Origin: Plakobranchus ocellatus
Taxonomy: Eukaryota > Mollusca > Gastropoda > Plakobranchidae
Assembly: GCA_019648995.1 (NCBI GenBank)
Contig: BLXT01005251.1
Coordinates: forward strand, 276,182-303,488
DNA length: 27,307 bases
Direction of reading: 5' to 3'
Position 1 is the stretch's first letter. Every line of letters begins with the position of its first letter. The notes beneath the pieces are model-generated. The model worked only from the letters and a program-made list of their open reading frames with translations. It was not told the DNA's origin and made no database searches. Position numbers and translations under genes: made by a program. This document shows, one piece after another, positions 1-11,300 of the stretch.

Positions 1-54
1 GTGCGGCACCAGTCAGCAGAATTATGCGAGGTCACGTAATGATACCCCTCTTTG
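1..54 (+). repeat. fragment of a dispersed repeat, also at 3178-3232
   Basis: GCGGCACCAGTCAGCAGAAT and the following ATGCGAGGTCACGTAATGA are matched at 3181 onward by GCGGCAAGGGTCAGTAGAAT and ATGCATGGTCACATAATGA, about 80 percent identical over some 52 bp and ending in CCCC-CTTT. The second copy lies inside the element at 3084-3732, so the window probably opens within a relative of it. Confidence 0.6.
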
Positions 55-3000
55 AATAGGACAAAACAGTGCTTTCCTTGATCACGGCCCAGCTTGTGCC
101 TCTTGCTTTTTGCCTGGTTTTGCTAAAGAACCTGGTTGGGCGAGCTACAACTACAGTAAGCCAGAAGCTGGTGGCCGCGTCCTTCAGCATAGTAGTAGAT
201 GAGCATGCACAGCGTCTAACCTCCCTATGTTGGGGTTATACGTCATAGATGAAAGCGGACTATTCACTGTTATTTCTCATTTTTTTTTGTGTTTTTTTTT
301 TTGGAAATTTATATTTTTTTTAATTACATAATTCATTTTGGTCTTTGCAGGCTGGTCACACCCCAGCCAATCTGGTTGGGCATTGCCCACCCTGTCCATT
401 GAAACGAGCCGCCGTTGTACTAGATGCGATTTAGATCAAGATAAGAAAACATGGAACTGGTTTGATATAAACGCCATGCAGATAGAATGTATTGAAGAGG
501 TTATGTTTTATAGTAGCTTTTTCTCTGAGAATAATTGATATGCTGTGCATCCTTTGATTCAGGCAAAAGAGAAACGTAATATTGTGCCGATCCCCAGAGA
601 CAAACAAATAAAAGACAAAAAAAAAACAAAAAAAAACAACAAGCTAACAAACACAAACAAAACCCCCCAGAGAAATAATAAGAATATACGTAACGACAAT
701 GTACAATCAAATTCCTGTTGTTGCTTGCTACTAATTCCTTTTTATCATTTATTTATTTATTTATTTTGTCTTTAGTCATTTTAATGCCAGTTTTTCCTCA
801 GATCAGTTTCATACTCGAGTATATTTATAAGATTTCTCCTGTAATCATATTTCGTTTTTTAGATCGACATATTTCCTGCTAGTGTAGCACGACTCAAAAT
901 TGTAAACATTCTTCTATTTAGAACATTACCAATCTGTGAATGTTTTCTAACGATAAAACTAACACTGCGTTTATATCTAGGTGTAGCTCTCTGACCGGGA
1001 AAGCTGTGATTTTATATTCTATTTCTTTCCATAACGGTGTTACGATTTCAAATGTATAAAAAACGTTCTATGAAATCTACTTCTTTGCAGTAGGCGCATA
1101 ACCTATTGATTTTGAGGCTCATTAATTTTATACACGAGAATATTTTTTGGGTATATAGTGTTAAGTATTTTCCAATATAAAGGCGGGAGCCTCGTTTCAC
1201 TGATACACTCTTTTGCTACCATCCAATTCTTTTCGTTGATCTAAACATTAATCTTTCTTTCCCAAAAATTTAATGTCACGGGAAATATTCGTTTCTTTTA
1301 TTATATTATTAGTGCTGCAAACTTTTTCTTTCCCAAGCTACCTGCATTTGAATTTTCTTTAAAATACTTGACGTCGTTGACAAAATATTAATTTTATTCG
1401 AAGCAATTCATGTGGTAATGCAGTTGCAGTCTAGTTGCACGCTTGGGTAATACTGATATTTTGTTAATAGCTCAGTTAAGGTCATCAACTTTCCTCAGTG
1501 CATGCGTGGGGGAGATTGGAGATTATATCTCGCGGGAATGTCAGCCTACCAAAGTAAAAGGAACCAATGAACAAATAAGGAAATGAACAAACAGAGGAAA
1601 GCTGAGAGTTTGAAGATACGAACATAAAAACAGAGGATATTAACAAGCTCTATAACTCGATGAAAGGAAAGGCGAGACCTTAACTTAGTTGTTGTTTGTT
1701 CACGGAATTCTGACTGTAAAAAAAGACTTAATTATTAAAGTTTCGCTAAAGCAGCAGGGTTGGGTAAAACACGAGTCAACCGTAACACACATAGGCCTAC
1801 ATGTTTTGGAAAGCCTTAACCGGTGGGTTGCTCTTGTTGAAAGAAAACAAAAAGCTATGCTTTGATTTTCAATGCTTGCACAAGTTATTTATGTTCCTTT
1901 TTTTTTCCAACTGTTGCTTTGTTCATTGGTTGGAAAAGCTCAAGAGAACACTCATTAGCATTGACAGGTTAATAGTTATAGCCTACACACATACATTAAC
2001 ATAGGGCTCTGACTAGCTAAAAAACGTTGATGTTATTCTTGTTTCAATTAACTCTGCTGGTAAACCTCATATCGTAATTAATATCCCAGGCACAAAGTAC
2101 ACAGGCAGGAACGGAGATTAAAAAAAAAAAAAAAAGAAAACATAAAGCCTAAAGCATAAACCACTGAACTATATACTCTATTTATAGTTCAGTGGCATAA
2201 ACCCGCACTGGACAAAAACATAGAAAAAGTGTGTAAAGTTGTATGCCGGTGTGGAAAAATGACCAACATTTGAGTTATGAAAGGCAGAGACATTCTTAAT
2301 GGTAACTTGTGGCGGCTTTCCATGATGCAGAGAAACACCGTACATATCAACGGCTATCCCTGCGACGAATCCATTTCCATGCATACAATGTTGGAACGGC
2401 TTTTGAAATTAGAAACCGTACGGCAAATTCTTCTCGATGTGAATGAACAATATTGACTAAAAGAAGTGGGCAAAAAATGGTTGTCTGCTAGTTTTCGTGC
2501 CCTTGCTCTAACTACCAACACTAGCCAAACCCATTATTGATTTTTATTATTTCACATAGAGATATTCTCAACAAAACAAAAAATAATGCACCAAACTTTT
2601 AACGCTGTTTTTTTTTTTTCTTCCTTTTAGCTTTGACTTGCGGCGTACGAAGGTCTAGAACATGATTGTTATTAAAGTGTCTACCTGCATATTTTGTTTC
2701 GTATGCTTAATATGGTTCAAATAGGGTTATAAAATGTCGTTTTGTAAATCTGTAAAACAACTTCGGGGTTTTAAAACATGCTCACATAAAATGGCGTGAT
2801 CTAGAGTAACATATCTATATTTTTGTGGATTCTATTGACGCCCCACAAAAATGTGTATAGTATAGGCATTACACGCTTGAGCTTAGAGCCATTATAATAA
2901 GATATTTTCTGTGTCACATCAAGCCTAGAGCTGGCCTGTTGCCCAGCTTCAGTGTATATTAGATCTATGTTTTTCCTAGGTTAAAAAAACAAAAAAAAAA

Positions 3001-3073
3001 CAAAGGGGGTGTTTGGGGGAGATAGTGACAGTTTGCTTATGTATTTATCCAGGTAAAGTATTAAAAGTACATA
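55..3073. other. AT-rich intergenic DNA, no gene seen
   Basis: No homologous coding segment is recognised. A 66-codon plus-strand frame at 338-538 follows a reasonable acceptor-like CTTTGCAG, but its sequence resembles nothing I know. Otherwise homopolymer runs, an ATTT-repeat near 745-770, the hairpin at 2154-2203 and G-rich/poly(A) patches near 2981-3020. Confidence 0.6.
2154..2203. repeat. perfect 13-bp inverted repeat (hairpin) inside a 9-bp direct repeat
   Basis: CCACTGAACTATA (2161-2173) and TATAGTTCAGTGG (2183-2195) are exact reverse complements with a 9-nt loop. GCATAAACC occurs on both sides (2154-2162 and 2195-2203). A poly(A) run lies just to the left. Confidence 0.85.
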
Positions 3074-3083
3074 GAGCTCAGTA

Positions 3084-3732
3084 AGCGTAGGCCCACACTG
3101 GAGGCGACGCGACTTGTCATGGCTACCCACCGACAAGTTAGCCTGATATTTTGCTAACAAGACTGGCCTCGTGTTTCACGCGGCAAGGGTCAGTAGAATT
3201 ATGCATGGTCACATAATGACACCCCCCTTTCCCTTATCCAACAGAGCCACTTACGTAAGACTAGGCTGTAAAACACAAAGGATAGCTCCGACAAGTAGCC
3301 GACTTGGTGTGCGCTCGTACCAAAGAAAAAGAGTATTTTAAAACATGTATTGTTGGACACGTGAACTGCCGCCTCCAGTGTGGGCCTATGCTTACTGTGC
3401 GCTCGCACCAAAGAAAGAGATTATTTCAAAACATGTATTGTTGGACACGTGAACTGCTGCCTCCAGGGTGAGCCTACGCTAACTGCGTCATCAGTCCGTC
3501 ATGTCGGTTATTACAAGTCGCGTCGCCTCCAGTGTGGATCTACGCTTATCGCTACACCGATGTTGTAAACCGTTAGATGTCGCCCCTTTGATTGTTGGAC
3601 TTATCGCTATGCTGATGTTGTAAACCCTTAGATGTCGCCCCTTTGATTGTTGGACTTATCGCTACGCTGATGTTGTAAACCGTTAGATGTCGCGTCTTTG
3701 TTGGACTTATCGCTACACTGATGTTGTAAACC
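3084..3732. mobile_element. foldback/MITE-like element with inverted repeats and a 10-bp flanking repeat
   Basis: A stretch of about 33 bp at 3084-3116 (AGCGTAGGCCCACACTGG, then GGCGACGCGACTTG) is nearly the reverse complement of 3516-3548 (CAAGTCGCGTCGCC, then CCAGTGTGGATCTACGCT). Between them are two 88-bp direct copies (3309-3396, 3397-3484); after them come 55-bp tandem units. GAGCTCAGTA stands immediately on both sides (3074-3083 and 3733-3742), as a 10-bp target-site duplication would. No transposase frame is present, so it would be non-autonomous. Superfamily unknown; a 10-bp duplication would fit Mutator-like elements, but the inverted repeat does not reach the right-hand end. Confidence 0.6.
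3309..3484. repeat. 88-bp direct tandem repeat, two copies
   Basis: GTGCGCTCGTACCAAAGAAA at 3309 recurs as GTGCGCTCGCACCAAAGAAA at 3397; both run through AAACATGTATTGTTGGACAC and GTGAACTGC to GCCTATGCT / GCCTACGCT. Lies inside the element at 3084-3732. Confidence 0.88.
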
Positions 3733-3733
3733 G
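3545..3733. repeat. 55-bp tandem repeat, about 3.5 copies
   Basis: CTTATCGCTAC/T followed by GATGTTGTAAACCGTTAGAT and GTCGCCCCTTTGATTGTTGG repeats from 3545, 3600, 3655 and 3705; the third unit is 5 nt shorter and the fourth is cut off at GTAAACC. It forms the right-hand part of the element. Confidence 0.88.
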
Positions 3734-4914
3734 AGCTCAGTACACGCAACATGAAAGCGATGGACTGGCGGCTTTTTTTTTTTTTTAGTTTAAAATGCCT
3801 AACGGTTTTCACAGAGTTGTGAAAATTCATGTTTTGGGTATTTATTTTTGATGGAATAAATTCAAGTGCTTATGGACTGTCGATCTCACCCATGCTTCTG
3901 CTCGAATGTATCTTTTGCCACAAAGGTTCAGAAAACTTTGAAACTCAGTTAGAAAAATCTATCACTTGCAAAAATTGTGCATGCAGGATGGCAAAGATAA
4001 TCCAGTGTCTACGTGATAGCAATGTTAATTATGATAGTAGCTGTAATATAAATAGTCAAAAAGTAAACATTATTACAGATGCAGTCAAAACTATAAACGT
4101 TACAACAGATGCAAAGTACATGAGATATATGTAGGAATTTTTATGACATTCACAAACACTATATAGAAACCATAAAAAAGATAAAAATTTCATCGAAATC
4201 TGCTTTATTTTCTCAATATTATTTGTATAAAAAATCATCACCATGATGCATCTGTTTAAATCTAAATATATGAAAACAATGAAAAGAATTAAAGTATTTA
4301 AATAAATCTGGGTTACGGGGTATGAGTTGAAACATGTGGAGATGACTGGTAGAAAGGAAGGCTCAACAGTCTGGAGCTTTTCAAAACACATCATCTGATA
4401 TAAACACATTTGTCAACAAATCTGGGTAAAAAAAGATAAAGTTCTTTGGCCCACACAAAAGATGATTCTAATATCAGTTTTTATAACGAAAGTAAGGAAA
4501 ACAGATACATTTCAAAGTAACAAGAAAGTGAACAGTATCAGTAAGTCCGGTTTCATAACAAGTGGAGGAAAGTCAGGGTTAAGGTCCTTTTTTTTTTTTT
4601 AACCTTTAGACATGCAGCAGTCTGAGGTTGGTTGTCGTTGGTTTCTTTGCCATTTTAGCTGAGGCAAGGGTTAACGCACCTTGTTGCTCAATGGTGATGA
4701 GTGATTGCACAGAGGGCAGACAAGTTTCTTAATCGACAGGGGATTGATCTCATGGCCGTTTGCTCTACAGACAAACTCCCAATCATACCTAACTGCTGCT
4801 GAAAGGCGATTGGAAAAAAAAATGTTGCATTCAGTCCTCTCATCCATTTACTCAAGTCTTAGAACACAGTTACCTTTAACCTTCAATATAAGTGTTAAAG
4901 TTTGGTTGCAAAAG

Positions 4915-5100
4915 TTGGATAAGATTGTATTAAATCTATATATCTATATAATATATATATGTATTGGTATAAATATAATGGACATAATATCAAAAGGTCC
5001 CATGTTTAAGATTGGATAAGATTGTCTTATATCTATACCTATATAACATACATATGTATTGGTATAACTATAATGGAGGTAATATCAAAAGGTCCCATGT
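4915..5100. repeat. 97-bp tandem duplication, intergenic
   Basis: TTGGATAAGATTG starts at 4915 and again at 5012; both copies continue through TATGTATTGGTATAA and AATATCAAAAGGTCCCATGT, ending at 5003 and 5100. Unit is AT-rich. Confidence 0.85.
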
Positions 5101-6059
5101 ATGATCATGATAAAAAATATTTTAAAAGCATGAAGATACATAAATTACGTGGTAACTAAATGTCTAGCATTTCGCAAAGTAATAATGCGCTCATAACTTC
5201 TTTTTTAAATTACATACACATATATGTCGCTTGCAATGATTTAAAAAAAAGTAAAAAATTAACATGAATACAAGTGACATTTTTTTTTTTTTTTAAAGGT
5301 TAAGGAAAGTATTTTGGAATTAAAATGGCAAAATTTTTTTAAATTCGCCATTGCTTTTGTAACTGATATAGACCTATGAATATTTTCTAAGAAAGGTTGT
5401 TGAGAATACCTGGTACTAAAGTCGTGTCCACAGGATGTTTCCCAGAAGAAAAAAATGGTATAAACAATATCAACTACTAAAGAGATTAGCCATCCTGATC
5501 AAAATCAGTCATTTGAATAGCCTGAGAAGTGCTGCTCTCTCAAAACATACAGACCATTTACACAACTTCCTATGTGGCTGTATGCTCTCTCATGGCCCAT
5601 CATATCGACATACTGGGAATAATGAGGATGCATTATACAGCTGTAGGGCAGCATCTCTTTCCATAGCCCGTTTATATCCTGACGTTTTTTTCACTAAATT
5701 AAAGCATATATGTCTTTGGGAATGTGATTTCAGTCAGTGTGACTTTTTTTCTCTAAGAATTTCCAGTTTTGAAACAAACCAAGTGTTAATTTTTCCATTA
5801 AATCTCCAATTTGGGCACTGTTTTAATTCACAGCATTGAAAGGTCTTATTTTTAGATTGAGAAAAAATTATCGTCGGCTTTTATAAAAAAGAATAAGACC
5901 TCATGTGGCTGACGTCTTATGACTGAACACAATTCTTGCCTTACCCTCAAACAGCATTTCCTGCCGGGCTTCATATCGATCTTAAGCTATCATTTTGATG
6001 CATGAATATTGGCAGAAATCAAATCTCTCCATGACACATCTAAATGTATCTTTTAAAAT

Positions 6060-6255
6060 ATCTGTACTGGCCATTTAAAATAGAACAAACCAATGTCCAA
6101 TGTTTTTAACTTTGAAAAAAATGCACTGGCCATTCAAAATCAAAGAATTCCAAGGTTGTCAAATTTAAAGCAATTGCACTGGCCGTTTAAAATCAACCAA
6201 ATTCTAATATTTTCAATAAAAAAAAAATGAACGAGGCTTTTAAAATGAAACGGTT
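6060..6255. repeat. degenerate 53-59-bp tandem repeat, three to four copies
   Basis: ACTGGCCATTTAAAAT and variants recur at 6066, 6125 and 6178, each followed by an AT-rich stretch with AACCAA/AAAGAA. A fourth, poorer copy (GAGGCTTTTAAAATGAA) follows near 6232. Confidence 0.6.
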
Positions 6256-8177
6256 TGACACAATTTCCAAAGTTTCATTTAATCACACAAAAACATTTCA
6301 AAAAATTTAACTTGAGAATTAATGGCAAGTGAAAAAAGGGACGAAATTTGCTTGGCACAAAGAAACTTCCCTTGCTCTTCCAATGCTTTTGATTGTTATT
6401 GTTTTGTAGTTGCCTAAATACAATAATGGTAATTTATCTTCGTCAACTTCTCTTGCTCCTCCATATATGCTTAAAAGATCAATTTAAAAAGTATTATTTG
6501 TGCTTGTGTAGCTATATCGGAATGGTAGAAACCCTGAACAAAACAGTTTGATTTGTATAACTGACAAGACAGAAAATTCACAAGCACCGTATCACAAGAG
6601 GAAAAAAAACCCCTGAGAAATACATAAAAAAACAAGTATTTTTATGTGCGTATATAAAAATTTTTGTCTCTAATAAACCAAAGGGCCTCTGAATGTGCCC
6701 TTTTGCATATTAATATCAATTATATCATAGAATAATTTAAATCTTTTTTTAAATAATAGAAGCTGAAAATAAAAGCATGTCAAAATATCAGTCCTCATAC
6801 AATATGGACCATTCTTGATAAAGGATTCCAGAAAGAATAAATACAAGGTTACATGGAGAAAGAACTAAATTGTGATAAAAGTTATTGAAAGTATTATATA
6901 AAAAAGACTTAAACTGTGATGCAACTATGACATTTTCAGTCACAATTTGCAGAGATATGATAATTATGAGGGTTTAGACAAGGAAAAAGTAAACCATGAT
7001 AAAATTATTAGTAAAAAAATAGTTCATGAAGGAAAGACTTAAATGGAGAAAAAAATTACTACAAGCAAGATATAAACTGTGGTGTGATTAAATTTTCAAT
7101 CCATTTTTGCTTTTTTTTTTTTATCAATGTATGCACTAAGTTTTTGCTGAACAGCAAGGCAATCACCAATTTGAAATAAATTGTTTTTGAAGAATACAGG
7201 CAATTAAATATATTCCTCCTGGTCAAAATGAAAAAACATATTGACTTTTAACAGCTATGATTGATGCATGAGCCAGGGAGATGTGACTGAAATCTTGTCA
7301 AGCCATCACTTAACACTATTACTGTTGAACTTTTTAGCAATTAATCCCTCTTAAGTAAAACTAAAAAAAACATAAAAAAAACAAATGCATCATTTCATGC
7401 ATGAATAGTAAGTACCTGCCTCTGATCTCCTCAGAAACGTACATGAAATATGTATTAAAATACACAGGACAACTTGCAGAAGTGCACAAACCATTTGCAG
7501 CACAAATTAACTTTTCTGCTTTTTGAGAGAATAAATTTCCAACCTTCATACAAAAATATCTGACTATTATTATTTTTTTTTCAAAGTTTCATCTCATTTT
7601 TTTTTCACAGAGTTAACATAATTTTAGCAATTTTTACCCATTAATACACTCATTATGATCACTTTAGAATTTGAGTTAATGTATTACAAAAATATCATAA
7701 ATTCCTGAGAGAGTGATAGATAAATATTATAAATGTACAAAATTTATCTGGCCCTAATCAACACGAAAACAATTGCACTTAAGATTCCTGAAGTGTATAT
7801 AGGACAAAAAAAGCAATCGAATACTTTGAGAATATTCCTAGCGAGTTGGAAGTCACACATAACACTTTTGCGAAAACAATTTTTTCTTCTTCTTCTCCAC
7901 TGATTGATTTTAAAATTGGGACCCTATTAGTTTGGCATAGAATCAACAGACATGTGTATCTCTATCCAGTTTTCACAATTGTAAAGCATATCAAATGTAG
8001 TTTCTGACAATATCAGTCATTTAGACGGTTTATAATGTGACTAGACATGCTCATCTTCCACATTTGTGATTGTAAACTCCAGCCATACTCTAGGCACCCT
8101 CATATGTCACTCAGCTTCAGCCAAATGAAAGACAGCATCGTTCATAGACTGCTCTTTAATTGGCTGCAGCAGCACTG

Positions 8178-8286
8178 GTGCCTTTGTGATCTTACTTTAA
8201 CAGTTTGTACATTCCACTTATGCTCCAGGTGCCCACATATTCTACAGGTGCCTTTGTGGTGTTACTCCAAGAGTTTGTACACTCCC
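8178..8286. repeat. 70-bp tandem duplication across the ENOSF1 stop codon
   Basis: The stretch from 8248 (GGTGCCTTTGTGGTGTTACT... to GTTTGTACACTCC) repeats with substitutions from 8178 (GGTGCCTTTGTGATCTTACT... to GTTTGTACATTCC), an offset of 70. On the gene strand the first copy ends the protein GVYKLLE-stop and the second, in the 3'UTR, would read GMYKLLK-stop. Confidence 0.75.
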
Positions 8287-8375
8287 TCAGAGATGAGTTT
8301 CTGCCATATTTTGCCACTTGGCCACTCGTAATCTGCTAGAGATGAACTCTTCATGTCAATACTGAATCCCGGAGT
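8262..8375 (-). CDS. ENOSF1: ENOSF1 terminal coding exon 16 with TAA stop
   Basis: 114 nt including TAA at 8264-8262: [37 protein letters not shown]. It matches human DPGYSTEMKEESVKKHQYP and VWKKLLPAQEN, with a slightly longer tail. Acceptor TTATTTCAG. The 3'UTR begins with a diverged copy of the end of this exon. A possible ATTAAA poly(A) signal lies at 8160-8155, about 100 nt past the stop; this is weak evidence. Confidence 0.95.
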   Translation of the reverse strand, partial: TPGFSIDMKSSSLADYEWPSGKIWQKLISEGVYKLLE

Positions 8376-11300
8376 CTGAAATAATGAGGATCATAAATAA
8401 ATGAAAACAATTTTTAAATTGGGGGATTAAAAAAAATATATATATAACAATGTTATTATATTCAGACAATGACATAAACAATAATACTTATAAGATTAAT
8501 ATTGAACACAAAAAAAGTTCACATTCCAAACATTTCACTTTCTTTTTCTCTTTTTTGTTTGTGTGTTGTTTGGATCAGAGATCTAAAGCCATGTCCAAGA
8601 TCTTCACTTTTAATTAAATCTAGATCTTGTGAGACCTTCAAACAATTTGGAATGGTCTCAACCTCTATAAATATATGATGCAAACTAAACCAGCAATCTG
8701 TGAGCTTCTAATGGTGAAAACTGCATATAGATATTATGGTTCTCAACCAAATCACAATTTTTAAAATTTTTTTGAAAAAAGCACTTAGCAAAAGTTAAAA
8801 AAAACTTTTTCATTTTTTCAAATGCTGACATGTGACATCTAACTCATTAAGATAAATCGCAAAACATATTTTCAGGTCTTGTAAAAACTGTTTCTCAGGC
8901 AATGGCCAGAGGCTGTATGCAGCCAACTCATCACAATGTTACTAAAATATTGGTGGCCTCTCTTACCTCAGGGGGCATGTAACAACCATTCTTCATATGG
9001 CAAGGATGATGGAAGTGCTCATGTAAGTGGTCTGTGTACTCTATCATTCTGAGGGGGAAAAAGTTATCAGCAGAAAAAATATTTTATCAAGAGATGAAGG
9101 ATATATAGAATTTCTTTTTTCTTATCTTTGTCTAGGATCTGAAAGAGCTTGGTGCAAATTATAACTTTTTATTCATTCTCAGATAACTTCCGACATAATC
9201 TCAGATTTGTCCTATTCTCAGACAACAAATATACAGATTTCGCTTCCTCTCAGGCAGTTCTAAATAAAATATCAGATTTCACATTTTCTCAGAAAACCCT
9301 GGACACAATGTTAGTTAATTAGTTTCACCTATTCTCACTTAACTCTTGACACAATGTAAGTTTTTACCTGTTTTCAGACTAAACACATACCAAATTGATC
9401 TCTGACTAGATACAATGTCAATTTTACATGTTCTCAAGCTAGACACAAAGTCAGTTTTTACCTGTTCTCAGTCCAGATACAATGTCAGTTTTTACCTGTT
9501 CTCAGACTAGACACAATGTCAGGTTTTACCTGTTCTCAGACTAGACACAATGTCAGGTTTTACCTGTTCTCAGACTAGACACAAAACATATTTATTTTCA
9601 GGCATATAAAATTCACCTGTTCTCAGACACTCTACACACACAGTCAGATTATATCTACTGTCAGTCTACGCTCGTCACAAGATCAGCTTTTACCTGTTAT
9701 CCAAGGATCCAGAGACAGCAATATAATCAAAGATGGACATGTGCTGAATGTACTCACACAGCCCAACACCTCCTCCATGTGGGCACACAGGCACTGAGGA
9801 AAAGCAGAGAGACCAAATCTAGCACTCAATTAAATGCACAAGATGTCTTCAGACCGATCAATGCATGCAACTATATTTTTCCTTCTTTTCACTGCTTTTC
9901 TTTCAAAAATTGAAAACCAAATATCTTGCACAGAATTGCAATGTCTCTATCTATTTTTTCTCCCATTGCAAAATTAATTAAACACATAGCCTGGATGTAT
10001 CATATACCAATGATTTTAAAAGCTCAACATGAGACTTCTAAATCATTTGGGCCGATGAAAACTAGATTGAAGTTGGCATTTTTTGTCCCTAGACATTGAC
10101 GTTTTAACTTCAAAAAGGTCTCTGTATAAGATCCCATCAGAACATAGGGGATATACAACTATTGGCCTGTGGGACATAGCTCCCTCCCACATCAGCAGGC
10201 CTAATACTATTGCTGATTATTTTGTGGCTAAGCAAAAAGCGAAAACATTAAATGCTGTCTTTTATCTCAAAGGTGTTACTTGTGACATCTGACTCTAAAC
10301 GATTGGTGTCAAGACAGAAACATTGGTATTATAAATGACTTAATCTATTAAAAAGGGAGATGATTCAATGTAATATTTTATCATGGAAGTGACATTTTTG
10401 TCTTCTTTCTTTTTTCCATCAAAACATAAATTTTAGAAAAGTGTTTATCTTTTATTGATCACATTATATTATGAAAAAAAAAATGGTTAAAAAAATATTT
10501 GGTAACTAACAAACAAGGAATCAGATAAAGACAACTAGATATGTGAGACTAGGCCTAATGAGTCAGGTGTCACATATAACACTTCAAAAAAAAAGAAAGA
10601 AATTTAGGTGTTTTTTTTTTCCTTCCATGTAGTGCTTGAAAACATTAAAAATTAGTATACCTTTACCATATTTTTAGCAGAATCAAGATATTTCTATTTA
10701 GTTTTCATCATTGCAAATGTCATGGAAAGAGGTTTAAGAGTGTTTCAATGGTTTAGAATACTCAAACTAGACCTCTGACTCTTCAGATTGCTTGTGAAAC
10801 ATGTAACAGGGACTGACATTGAGAGAAGCCAAAATTTAAAAAAAGACAAAAAGAAAATGATTCAGGTTTAGGTATAAACATTAAAAAGAAGTGATGCCAC
10901 AGTGGTTTTATACAAATAGCCCGCCAACAATAAGGTGACCTCAGGTGCAGCAGTTCAGACAGTAGAGCTAGATATGTTATCAAAATCAATATATAATGTT
11001 GGTTTTTTTTTTCAAACCTTTGAACTTGCGGGCCAGTAGAATAACAGCCAGCACCTCATTGACCCCGCCCATCCTGCAGCAGTCAATCTGGCAGAACTGC
11101 ATGGCACCAGACTTGAGAAACTGCTTGAACATGATGCGGTTCTGGCACTGCTCTCCTGTTGCCACGCCAATGCCTAGTGGGTTTAGAGCCTGCATGGTAT
11201 GAGGAGATAAAGTTAAATTATAAATTCCAGACGATCTAAAGGCCTTGCTTTTCACATAGTCTGCAACAGTTACATTTAGCATCATTGAAGTTTTTACTGC

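Larger units (their letters stand above)
3743..8154. other. AT-rich flank downstream of ENOSF1, no gene established
   Basis: Holds the 97-bp and 53-59-bp tandem repeats. The stretch 4640-4810 has weak tRNA-like character on the minus strand and may be an old SINE. A 134-codon plus-strand frame (5435-5839) and, opposite it, a 57-codon minus-strand frame (about 5680-5509) are open, but neither is recognised. A 101-codon frame at 3829-4134 has a Cys-rich start (CIFCH, CKNCAC) without a known domain. The ENOSF1 3'UTR end probably lies close to 8150. Confidence 0.5.

Noticed and set aside
338..538. Plus-strand frame after an acceptor-like CTTTGCAG
   Set aside because: No donor-linked partner exon or recognised homology; could be chance or transposon debris.
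3829..4134. 101-codon plus-strand frame with several Cys
   Set aside because: Cys spacing fits no zinc-binding domain I recognise; no splice or start context supports it.
4640..4810. Fourth SINE with tRNA-like head
   Set aside because: The A-box and B-box resemblance is too weak to call, and it lacks the GCACCCTGGC block of the other three copies.
9361..9660. Regularly spaced repeats resembling a CRISPR array
   Set aside because: The units adjoin without unique spacers, decay gradually, and lie in an intron of a eukaryotic gene: a minisatellite.
10986..11285. 99-codon minus-strand frame as a stand-alone gene
   Set aside because: Only the part from 11189 to 11018 matches ENOSF1; it is exon 13 with intron read through on both sides.
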